Part shown: positions 23,214 to 33,855 of the stretch, one piece after another
Numbering within the stretch: position 1 is the first letter of the stretch
Layout: each line of letters begins with the position of its first letter
Source: Haematococcus lacustris
Taxonomy: Eukaryota > Chlorophyta > Chlorophyceae > Chlamydomonadales > Haematococcaceae
Assembly: GCA_030144725.1 (NCBI GenBank)
Contig: JASKMD010000015.1
Location: 3,601,425 to 3,665,424 of the forward strand
Length of the DNA stretch: 64,000 nucleotides
Reading direction: 5' to 3'
The notes under the pieces: generated by a model
Told to the model about the DNA's origin: nothing
Database searches by the model: none
Seen by the model: only the letters and a program-made list of their open reading frames with translations
Position numbers and translations under genes: made by a program

Positions 23214-24909
23214 AGCCCTCCACCTCGGGCGACCCTAACTGCCAGAAAATGACAGGAAACCGACCCCTGGTAGTAGGACGGCTGTAACTCTGCACTCACT
23301 ACGCCAAAAACAATGCTAGATGGTTCACAATGTAGCCAACACAGCCAGCTACCTTTCACCCATCCAGAATAATCATGCAGTCAGTGGGCCGTGCACAGCA
23401 AAGCATCAAAGTTGGTGATATAAATTTGAGCCGTTGCGGAGCATGCAGTCATCACTACGACCGCCCGCGTCGCTCAGGCTGCTCTACACAAGCGTCGACA
23501 GCAGCAGTCGGATCGGAGAGCGGTTGCGGGAATGTGGCACTGAGCCTACCTCCTCCCCATACCTTTAGGGCAATGCCACAGCTCGACCATTCGGACTTAC
23601 AGCATGCTACTTACTAGGTTAAGCTCATCTACGACAGTGTTGCAAACGCTCATACTCAGCTAAGCCAAAAGCTCACTTTGGTCGGTGACCCCCAACTCTC
23701 AGGACCAGGGCCATGCAGTCAGTCACACAACTCCACACCATGACCGAGTTTGGACTCGGCTCTTCAGAGAGTTACACTCCCCTACATCCCATCCACCTGC
23801 GTGCAAAGTTTCATAGCTCAACTGCCACCCCACAGCCCCGTGGCCCTGATTCTGCTTGGAGAACATGATGCCACTTTGAAGATGTCAAATTGATAGAGGC
23901 CTGGGCTGTTTAACGTGCGGTTTGTTTTAATAAATGCGCCAAGGGGTCAAGGACAAACATTTCGTAGCCATTTCTTTGTGGTGCAGCGGGTGCGACACAG
24001 TGGAGGACACATTGGAGGAGGGGGGGTGTAACCCGGATGATACCTTAGTGTGCGCCGACCCAAATGGTGTATTCTGCGGAAGCGAGTACGGTTATATGTT
24101 TCATTCGCCCCGTCTAGGTGCCCTGCACGCCCGGCAGGCATCGCGTTGGGTGTTTGCCGGACATTTCATTTGTGCACAACCCGCTCATTGCGCCAGATAG
24201 ATGGCGCCACAGGGATGTGGCTCACCGTGTCAAGGAGACTCGTCTCGCCGCTGTGATTTGTTCGCGGGCACATGTGGCAGTACGCGAGCAAAGACTCCAA
24301 TGTCATGCGCTGATGGTCAGATGACGCGCAATGGTTCGCAGCTACCAATGTGACAAACGCTATCGAAAACGATGAAGTATCGAGAGAGTACTTGCATGCA
24401 TATTACCAACCCCATGTTGGGGTCGCCCGACTCCACCCCCTCCCACTTCCGAGCGGGTGGAGGGGCGTCGTTACATCGGTTTGGCGTGCCATGTGCATTA
24501 TTTTGACTGCGGCGACTGTCCCTGACTGTTTGCAGAGGCTACTGGGCCACGTCGGTCGCGGCGGTCGGTCGCGGCGAGGCCCGCATGAGCAAAACTGGCA
24601 TGAATTTGAATGTCAAGATTTGAGCCGCCATAGCACTCAGCACACTGCACAATATTCAATATTACAAGCTGCACCGCATAGCTGACAGAGTCCTCTATCC
24701 AGGGATGTGCGAAACACAAGTAGAAACCACGTGGCTGAGACGCGGCGTCGTTTTGATTACCAGGGGTCGGTTTCCTATCATTTCCTAACATTTTTTGCTA
24801 GTTGGGGTCGCCTGACCGTACGCGCTCAGGAGTGCATACATGCAATATAAATTAACGAATTATGCGCGCCAGCTCGCTGGTCATCGTCGCCTAACGAAAG
24901 CCGCGAGCT

Positions 24910-27900
24910 ATGAAGAGGAATGCGCCTGGCGTGTTATCCCGTAAGAAGGGTCAGCGCAGCTGCGCCGAGCGCGGGCAAGCTTCAGCCTCGGACTCCGGCA
25001 TTCGTCAACAGTTGCTGCACAGCTTAGAATCACGGAGCTTGGAGGTGACCACCTGCGGACCGGAGGAATTTCTCCTCGCTTGCGGGCGGCTAGTGCACGC
25101 AATCCGCGACCTGCTCGTTACTGGCGATGGCAGGTGAGGCTGAGCCTCGCATGCACCCACGCACAGCGTCCTGGCTCGCCGCAACCCTCAGTCAAGCAAC
25201 ATCGCCACACGCAGCTTTATACCATTCCACCTAGACCAATCCTCACAGGCCTTCACACGTTCAAAACCCAGACTACAACGTTCAGGCAGTGTCTGTGCTG
25301 CAGTGTTGCTGAGCCCATGATGACAGCCAGCACCAGCAAGTATCTCTCCACCTGAGCCACTTCCCCAGCAGTCCATCACCTGGAGTCCCCCCAACACCCT
25401 GCCCCTGGCTCTAGCCAAGGCTGCCTATGGCAGTTGGAGGCGGCAGCTGCGTCCCGGCCCCTCACGTGAAGTGTCCAGCCTGGCACCCTGTGGTGCGCAC
25501 CTGCCTGCAGCCCCCGCCACTGGCCAGAACGGCTGCCAGCTGCTGTGGGCAGCTTGCTAAGCAGCGTGGAAGCCGCCCTGACCCTGGTGCGACTGACCTG
25601 ATGGCCTGCTGGTGGTCAGTCAATACTGTTGTGGTGGTTGTGGTGGTTGTGGTGGTTGATGACCGCTAAGCCGGCAGCCTGGTGTGGCTGCTGGGCATGG
25701 AGCTGGGCATACAGGGGGTGAAGAGTGGGGGTCTAGGGAGAGGGAGGGGCAGATGAGGAGCTGCATTGGTGTAGGGGCAGGTGCAGCGTCAGCGAGGCAT
25801 GGAGGCCCTGGCAGCAGCCTCCCTTGCCCTGGGTCTGCCCTTGGTCAGGCTGGCGGTGTGGGCAGGCGTGAGGGTGAGGGTGCTGTGAGCAGAACCTGCT
25901 GAGGCAAGCAGGGCCAAAGAAGCAACGTGAGCTCAGCCCCGCTCCCTGACTTTCTCAGCAACCATGACAATCCACCACCTCCCTCCCCGCTCACCCCTCA
26001 CCCCTCACCCCTCACCCCTCACCCCTCACCCCTCACCCCTCACCCCTCACCCCTCACCCCTCACCCCTCACCCCTCACCCCTCACCCCTCACCCCTCACC
26101 CCTCACCCCTCACCCCTCACCCCTCACCCCTCACCCCTCACCCCTCACCCCTCACCCCTCACCCCTCACCCCTCACCCCTCACCCCTCACCCCTCACCCC
26201 CCCCCCCTCACCCCTCACCCCTCACCCCTCACCCCTCACCCCTCACCCCCCCCCCCCTCACCCCTCACCCCTCACCCCCCACCCCTCACCCCTCACCCCT
26301 CACCCCTCACCCCTCACCCCTCACCCCTTACCCCTCACCCCTCACCCCTCACCCCTCACCCCTCACCCCTCACCCCTCACCCCTCACCCCTCACCCCTCA
26401 CCCCTCACCCCTCACCCCTCACCCCTCACCCCTCACCCCCCCCTCCCCCCCTCCCCTCACCCCTCACCCCTCACCCCTCACCCCTCACCCCTCGGCCTTG
26501 CTGCTGCTGCTGCCAGCAGGTGTACCAGGCCGATGACCCCCAGCTCATCTCCCAGGTGGTGCAGCTGTGGGAGCAGGCTGCCCACTGGGCCTTCCACACA
26601 CACCCTCCCCCCCTCCCCCCGGCACACCCCAGTGCCCATGCCAGCCACCCCACCCCCCCACCCTCCCACCCCCCTCCCCTGGCCGTGGGGGGCACCCCCA
26701 GCCCCCCTGCCCCCAGCCCCCCTGCCCCCAGCCCTCTGCCACCCCAGCCAGCTGCAGCAGGAGCAGCCAGCCAGGCCGCTGGCTGCACTCCAGTGGCTGC
26801 GCTGGACCATCAGCTGCAGCACCTCGAGCAGATCCAGGGGCTGCTGCCGCTGCTGCTGCTGCTCATGCACGGCTTCATGCAGGCCACGGGGGTGTGCCCA
26901 GCCGCCACTGCCTGCCCCATGGCGCTGCTGGCGGCCCAGATGCACTGTGTGCTGCACCACGCTGACTCCCCCCTGCCGCACCCCAGGCCCCCCCAGGCCC
27001 CCCCCCCAGCCCTCACCCCCCCTCCGCTCAGTCCCTCCCGGCAAGACAGTGGGCTGGCAGCAGAGCAGCGGGCTGCAGCAGCGGGCCAGGCTGAGGGCTG
27101 CGGTGCAGGACTTGAAGGGGCGAGGGGGCAGCAGGGTCAGGGGGGTGAGGGGGCGGGGGGCGGGGAGGGAAGGGGGGGGAGGGAGAGGGAGGTTGGCCAA
27201 GTTGCTGAGCGGCTGGCTCAGTGTGTGCATGCGCTGTTTGTGGCTGGACCCGCACAACAGCTGAACCACATGGAGCAGGCATGGCAGCAGCAGCAGCAGG
27301 CATGGCAGCAGCAGCAGCAGGCATGGCAGCAGCAGCAGCAGCAGCAGGAGGGGGGCTTCTATGGCGAGGAGAGGCAGAGCTGGGAGCAGGGCCAGCCCCC
27401 TGCCCCCCCACCCCCACCCCCACCCCCAGTCTGGGTGCCCCCCCCTCAGTCTCCCCCCCCTCAGTCTCCCCCCACCCCTGCAGCCGCCCCCCTCCCCCCT
27501 CCCCACCCCCCCTACAGCATCCAGTGCTTCCAGCTGCAGCTCCAGCTGCTGCAGCGCCCAGCGTTTGACTGCTGCCCCCCCGGCCCTCAGCCCCACCAGG
27601 GTCGGCTGCTGCTGCAGCTCATGGCCTCCACATGGGGCGCCTTAGGAGGGGGGGAGCAGCTGCTGGGCAGCTGCATGCTTGCATGCCTGGACACAGCCGT
27701 GACGTGCTTGTCCGGCTTGGAGGGGGTGGGGGGGGCGGGGGCCAGGGGGGTGGGGAGCAGCGCAGGGGGCAGCCAGGGTGGGGGCGGCAGCAGCACTGCC
27801 CCATGCAGCAAGGAGCAAGGGGGGGAGGCGCAGGCCCAGGCAACCGGGCAGCAGGTGAGGAGTGGCGGAGGTGGGCTGGTGTAGGTGCTGCCTCCTTGGA

Positions 27901-30823
27901 CTGCAGGCACTCGCAACTGCCTGCACGGCTGCTTGGCCGGCAGGCTGCTGGATGCACCGGCCGCCCCTCCTGCTGCCCCCCCTGCCGCCCCCCCTGCTGC
28001 CCCCCCTGTTGCAATGGCCTGGGGGTACCCCCCCCGCGGCTGCCGCCTGCCTTGCCCCCCCCCTGCCCAGGCATCAGGGGACTGGGCCTGGACGCCCAGT
28101 GGCCGCCGCCTGCTCTGCCTGCTGTCCCAGCTGCCCAGCCTGCCCAGCCTGGTGGTGGGGCTGCTGGCAGCCAGAGGTGGCTGTGCCTGCAAGCTGCAAG
28201 GTGGGAGCCAGCTTATTATTCTAGCCCTAAACACATTATTTATTATTTACTTATTCATTATCAAACTAAATTAATAGGTAAAATAGGGTATATTCTCCGC
28301 TCTCAGGTGAGTGTGCAATGCTGGCATGAGTGGGGTAGGGTAGGGTGGGGCGGGGAGGAGGGGAGGAAGGAAGGGGCGGAGGGGGAGGAGGAGGCGGGTG
28401 TTTTGATGCTGGCATGAGTGTGGGGGGCATGTGTATGGGGGGGGGGGGCCCTCAGGGCACGCCAGGGCGTTGTCTCCCTGCACGTCCAACAAATAATCGC
28501 TTGCACCTTGCTTTGAAGTGCGTTACAGAAAGACCCGAACCCCTAGAGGGGGAGGGCGGCCAAGCAGCCTAACGGCTGACGGCTTAAGCGGTGTAAGCCA
28601 CCTACCTATCTATCTACCTGCCCAAAGCCAGGCAGCCCATAAAGTTTGAATGTCATCCACACCAGGCTCAGCCACCCTGACACAGCCTGTTGCTGATAAA
28701 CTTCAGGTTTTATAAACTTCAGGTTTGATAAGAAACACACATGTAGATAAACATCCGTTCCAGGACATGCGTTGTGGGCCCGCAGGGGCTGCAGTGCTGG
28801 ACCAGCTGCCGCTGCTGCTGGGCCCGGGCGAGGTGCGTGGCCTGCTGGGCTGCTGCATGGAGCTGCTGAGGCCTGAGAGCGGCTGCACGGGGGAGGTGCG
28901 GCTGCAGGCGCTGGCAGGTGGGCGGGGCCAGCCCCTGAGGGGGGGGGGCTGGTGGCTGCAAGGGGGGGGGGTCTGGCGGCAGAAGGGGGGAAGGGGGGCT
29001 GGTGGCTGCAGGCTCCGAGCCGCAGGCCTCTGCGCTCTGCCCCTGCTCCCCCCACCCACTGCCTGGCTACCCCGGCCCTCTGCCCTCTGCTCTGCCCAGG
29101 CCGCATGTTGACCAAGTTTGCTGAGCCACCCACCCGCTCCTGTCTGGCCTGCACTGCCTGCAGTCATGCAGGCGGCTGTGTCCCAGTTTTTGAGCTCATT
29201 GCAGCATGAGGAGGCCGATGAACACGCACAGCTGAAGAAACTGCGGGCTCAGAAAGGTACCCTCCTCCTCCCCCTCACCCCTCACCCCTCACCCCTCACC
29301 CCTCACCCCTCACCCCTCACCCCTCACCCCTCACCCCTCACCCCTCACCCCTCACCCCTCACCCCTCACCCCTCACCCCTCACCCCTCACCCCTTACCCC
29401 TCACCCCTCACCCCTTACCCCTCACCCCTCACCCCTCACCCCTCACCCCTCACCCCTTACCCCTCACCCCTCACCCCTCACCCCTCACCCCTCACCCCTC
29501 ACCCCTCACCCCTCACCCCTCACCCCTCACCCCTCACCCCTCACCCCTCACCCCTCACCCCTCACCCCTCACCCCTCACCCCTCACCCCCCTCACCCATG
29601 TACCCCAATCGCCCCTCACCCCTCACCCTCTCTCCCCAGGCAGCAGCAGCAAAGTGGAGTCAGCCATGGCCCGGGCCGCAGAGCAAGCTGCTGAGCGTGA
29701 CCGACGCCACGCAGCGCTGTGGTCAGACTACGGCGTGGAGGTGCTGCTGTACAGCGTCATGCACGACCCTTCCATCAAGTGGGCCCTGCACCTCATGACC
29801 TGCCACCCCACTGCGCTTGCCTGCTCCGGCCTGCGCCTATCCCTGACTGCATGCCCACCTGCCTGGACACCCGCCTGCCTTGCAGAGTAGTCACAGGCAT
29901 AGCAGCCCAACACACCCCACCCCACCCCACCCTACACCCCACCCCACCCTACACCCCACCCCACCCCACACCACACCACACCACACCACACCACACCACA
30001 CCACACCACACCACACCACACCACACCACACCACACCACACCACACCACACCACACCACACCACACCACACCACACCACACCACACCACACCACACCACA
30101 CCACACCACACCACACCACACCACACCACACCACACCACACCACACCACACCACACCACACCACACCACACCACACCACACCACACCACACCACACCACA
30201 CCACACCACACCACACCACACCACACCACACCACACCACACCACACCACACCACACCACCCACCCCACCCCACCCCACCCCACCCCACCCCACCACACCA
30301 CACCACACCACACCACACCACACCACACCCCACCCCACCCCACCCCACCCCACCCCACCCCACCCCACCCCACCCCACCCCACCCCACCCCACCCCACCC
30401 CACCCCACCCCACCCCACCCCACCCCACCCCACCCCACCCCACCCCACCCCACCCCACCCCACCCCACCCCACCCCACCCCACCCCACCCCACCCCACCC
30501 CACCCCACCCCACCCCACCCCACCCCACCCCACCCCACCCCACCCCACCCCACCCCACCCCACCCCACCCCACCCCACCCACCCCACCCCACCCCACCCC
30601 ACCCCACCCCACCCCACCTGACCTGTGCAGGGTTAGGAGGGGTGGACTGCGCCTGCTGACAACCATCGCCCTGGCCCAGGACAGCAGCACAGCCAACCAG
30701 CTGGTGCAAGTGCTGCTCAGCAAGATGCGGGATAGGTGCGAAGGTGTGCTGGCAGCAGCAGCAGCAGCAGCAGCAGCACGCATGGCACTGCCGGCAGCAG
30801 CAGCAGTAAGAGCAGCGTGTGGC

Positions 30824-30854
<31 letters not shown>

Positions 30855-31962
30855 TTGACCTGGAGGAGACTGTGCCCCTGCCAGTCCTTCGAAGCAAGCC
30901 AGGCCTGGGCCCCCCCCCTGGCTGCCCTGCTGACCGCCTGCTTGCCCTGCCTGCTGCCCCCCTGGCTGCCCTGCCGCCCTGCCCTCAGGGACGGCCTGGT
31001 GCGCGACGCAGCGCTGGACATGCTGCTGCAGCTGCCGGCCAGCCTGCTGACGGGCTGCCAGTGCAGCGAGGCGGAGTGGCTGTGGCTGATGAGTCAGGCG
31101 CTGCAGCGCTGCACTGCGGCCCAGGTGGGGCTCAGCAGGCGGTAGGCAGGAGCAGGGGGGAGGCAGTGGTGGGCTACTGGACTAGGCTTAGGGGCCATGT
31201 GCTGCGCTGAGCGCATGCCATGCACTGCGGCTCAGCAGGCTAGGCCTCACCTCAAGGTGCGACCTCAGCAGGTGTTGCGGCGCGGTCACCATCGCCATTG
31301 CCATTGCCAGTGTCAAGATCACCAAGCAATTGGCCTGATAGGGCGGGCTGATTAGGCCAGGCAGACCACCCACTCATACTGCTTGCCTGCTCGCCCCGCC
31401 CCGCCCGCCCGCCTGCCTGCCTGCCTCTCTTGCTGCCCGTGTGCTATGGTGACGCATTGGTTCTTACATTCTTGATGTCTGATGGTCCACTACTACAGTC
31501 CAAGGACCAGGCCAAGGACTCGACCTGAATGGCTGACTCAATCTCACCCGCACTCTCATCCAAACACTGCCTTCCTGCCTGCCTGCTTACACGTTTGCCG
31601 TGTTGCCTGCTCAGGCACCCAAACGTTCGGCTCAAAAGCTGCGCGCCTGGCTGCAGTCGTTGTGCGATGCCGTCCCACCTCTGCCTGCTGTTCACACGCA
31701 CGACAGCGAAACGTCAACACAAGCAATGGCCGCAGCGTCAACACCAGCAGCAACAGCTAGGGATGGAGAAGAAACTGTGGTGACGGCGGTGGTGACTGGG
31801 CCTGATGGGCATAGGCTGGCAACAGCAGCAGCAGCAGGAGGGGGTTTAAAGCAGTTGGGGGCTGGCGGCTTGGGCCTCCTTCAGTTGTTGGTGGCTGTGG
31901 GGTTAGCGGGTGATACCTTGCCTATGTTGCGGCAGGCGGCAGCACTGCTGGTCTCAGGCTGA
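24910..31962 (+). CDS. Large multi-exon protein, possibly HEAT/ARM-like helical repeats; function unknown
   Basis: Supported exons: 24910-25133 (MKRNAPGVLSRKKGQ start, phase 2), 26520-27854 (445 codons, phase 0, VYQADD start), a piece ending at 28200 (SGRRLLCLLSQLPSLPSLVV), 28786-28917, 29164-29256, from 29640 (VESAMARAAEQAAERDRRHA), from 30631 (GGLRLLTTIALAQDSSTANQ), 30989-31124 and 31615-31962 (stop TGA). Exons between 25133 and 26520 are unresolved. Repeated amphipathic Leu-rich segments (LDQLPLLLGPGEVRGLLGCC, VRDAALDMLLQLPASLL, LGLLQLLVAVGLAGDTLPML) suggest a helical-repeat scaffold, but I do not recognise the family. The big exon carries Pro-rich text and CAG-coded AWQQQQQ repeats. Introns hold CCCCTCA and CCACA/CCCCA satellites. 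It lies divergent from the transporter promoter in the ancestral arrangement. Confidence 0.6.
25985..26495. repeat. CCCCTCA heptamer minisatellite, first array
   Basis: A long CCCCTCA array with a few longer C-runs lies directly upstream of the 26520 exon. In copy A the corresponding place (11115-11200) has only short CCGCTCCCC and CCGCTGCCC words, so the array expanded in copy B only. Confidence 0.93.
29272..29605. repeat. CCCCTCA heptamer minisatellite, second array
   Basis: The same heptamer as at 25985, with occasional CCCCTTA variants, fills the intron between exons 29164-29256 and 29640. Reuse of one unit in two introns of one gene suggests local transposition or gene-conversion seeding. 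Confidence 0.93.
29920..30620. repeat. CCACA and CCCCA pentamer satellite in intron
   Basis: Perfect CCACA units run from about 29966 to 30259. A short CCCCA block, a short CCACA block and CCCCA from about 30331 to 30617 follow. The two units differ by one base and occur in pure blocks. Stop-free frames give long HTTPH/GWGGV open frames that are not genes. Confidence 0.95.
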
Positions 31963-33268
31963 GGCATCAGGACGGGGCGCATGTAGGGCGCTCCTGGGTT
32001 AGAAACTAGTGTGCCTGATAGGAATCGATCAAAGGATCTCTTGTACAAGTGCTAAAGGAATCACCAATGTCGGTGTCAGTAGTCAACTGTAGCTGACTCT
32101 GTCTGCTGGCAATCAATCACTAAGAAGTCCGGCGATGTGAAGCATATGACTGGCATTGGGCACGTCTTAGTCCGGGAGCAGTTGGACCGTGGCAAGCGCT
32201 AACGCCGAAGGTCGAAGCGGCTGTCGAAGCGCGGCCGACCGGGGGCGGCTGCTAGCGACAGGCGGTGGGCGTGGATGTTGATGATGGCTAACAACGCTTA
32301 TGCCGTTAGCCAAGGGTAGGGCGTGGGTAAGCGCAGGGTGGGCACAGTGTCGGGGGCGACAGCTTGTCCAAACGAATTTGTTTTGGAGCAGCCCGCAGCA
32401 TGTACATGGACGCGCTATAGGTTTGACGCACACGGTGCCGTACTATTGTGGGCCGGCACGAGCTGCAATGTCGACGGCATGGTCTCCCCCTCTCGCCATA
32501 TGCAATCTTGCATGGCCACCCTCCCACCAAGTGCACTGTCTCCTCTGCTACGCTGCTTGTTGGCCAGATGCTCCTTGTCCGACACAAACATCGTAGCAAC
32601 CATGCTCATTCAAAAACCCCACTGGTTGCCTATGTAGGGACGTCTAGCTAATACGTTGCAGATCTCACACAGATGCTTGTGCTAAGCGGGGCCTAGCAGC
32701 CATACAAGGCTGGACATACAGGCCACCCAACTACCTCAATACAAGCATTACATCAGATGGACCTACGGGGGGCTGATGAACCCGCGTAAACCCAGCATCG
32801 ACATCTGCTTACAATGTCAGCTCCACTCGACCTCTTCATCCTACCCGCACCTCACACCCCCATCCCCCTTTGCCCCCCTCCCCTCACCCCCTCCCCTCAC
32901 CCCCTCGCCCTCTCCAACCCATGGTGCCGAGTAGAGTGAGTGCCAAGCCAGCCGGCCAGTACAGCAAAGCCAGTACAGCCAGCCAGCAAGGCACAGCCAA
33001 GCCAAGCCAGCCAGCCAGTACAGTCAAACCAGGAAGGCACAGCCACAGTCACAGCCACAGCCAAGCCAACTAGCCAAGGCAGCCAGTAAGGAAGCCAGAC
33101 AAAGACTGGGAGATGGGGACAGGTTGAGGGTCAGTGTAGTATGGGAGTGTAGCAGGAGGGGGGACAGGGAGAGGGGAGGGTTGAGCGCATCGAGGAAAGC
33201 ATACCACATGCACTGGGCCAGCAGTGTCCGCTATGCCAGAGCTGGTGCTGTTGCTGCTGCTGCTGTTG

Positions 33269-33323
<55 letters not shown>

Positions 33324-33855
33324 AGGGATCCTGATGCCATTGCAAGAATGGCATGTGGGTGAGTGGGGAAAGTGATTTGGCGGCACGGTAGTACTGCAGG
33401 CCTGCCGCAAACTATGCCATAGAGGTGGGTGCCCCTAGCCGGTGAGGGCGGCAAGTGCGGGTGCCCCACAGTGGGTCCATGCGTTCCGCCAAAGCCCCTG
33501 AGAGCAGCCTTTTCTTGATGATTTCAGACACGGCATAAGCAAAAACCTGGTGAGGCGGTTCTCAAGCGTGTTGGCGTGTTTCAAGCCTGCCCATGCGGCA
33601 TGGCAGATTTCCAGTGTGGCGCGCAAAATCGGGAATTAACAGCCGAGGCAGGGAAGAAAAGCTAAAGCGGGTTGGGGCACAGGTAGCGAGCATCACGGGC
33701 GACTTGTTCACGCTTTGGCTAGGGTAGAGTCAGCGACAGCTTTGTTTACTTTTGATGAGCCTGTCCTACAGCTTCACACCACGATACTACCTATAACACA
33801 GAGAGCGTTTCAGCATCGTTGTCTGCCAGGTTAGCAGGTCAAGCAGGTCAGCGGA
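31963..33855. other. Intergenic region with CTG and CCAGCCAAG repeats
   Basis: No gene is supported. 32935-33080 is a degenerate CAGCCAAGC/CAGTACAG repeat. 33241-33322 is a nearly pure CTG run with a few TTG units. No tRNA or conserved motif was noticed. The MYB-type gene starts at 33856. Confidence 0.6.

Larger units (their letters stand above)
21628..24816. mobile_element. Inverted-repeat DNA element with CGTAC target duplication
   Basis: The element starts GTCAGG and ends CCTGAC and is flanked by CGTAC on both sides (21623-21627 and 24817-24821). The pre-insertion site with a single CGTAC survives in copy A at 9943-9947. This directly shows a 3189-bp insertion after duplication. The outer ends share GTCAGGnnnnCCCAAC. 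Internal copies of the ends occur at 23224 and 24431, suggesting nested or composite structure. No transposase was recognised. A helical, charged frame lies at 22665-22961 (KEVQAENELLMTEAELHQAI). A Cys-containing frame lies at 23934-24200. Both are of unknown function. The superfamily is not assigned. Confidence 0.8.
19399..28015. repeat. Segmental duplication, copy B (partner 7681-12760)
   Basis: This is the second copy of transporter exon 1, the intergenic region and the 5' half of the helical-repeat-like gene. It is split into 19399-21627 and 24817-28015 by a DNA element. It begins abruptly after the gag-like ORF spacer. Unlike copy A, it continues into the rest of the helical-repeat-like gene and has only about four CTGCTGCCCCCC-type units (27966-28013) where copy A has the giant array. 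Confidence 0.9.

Noticed and set aside
22665..24200. Frames at 22665-22961 and 23934-24200 as a transposase
   Set aside because: They have normal-looking composition, but no catalytic motif or family was recognised. They are described only as unknown frames within the element.
29719..31021. Long HTTPH and GWGGV/GVVWC open frames
   Set aside because: They are products of CCACA/CCCCA pentamers inside an intron of the helical-repeat-like gene.
33124..33375. Poly-Ala/poly-Ser/poly-Gln ORFs
   Set aside because: They derive from the CTG trinucleotide run at 33241-33322 and have no neighbouring exons.
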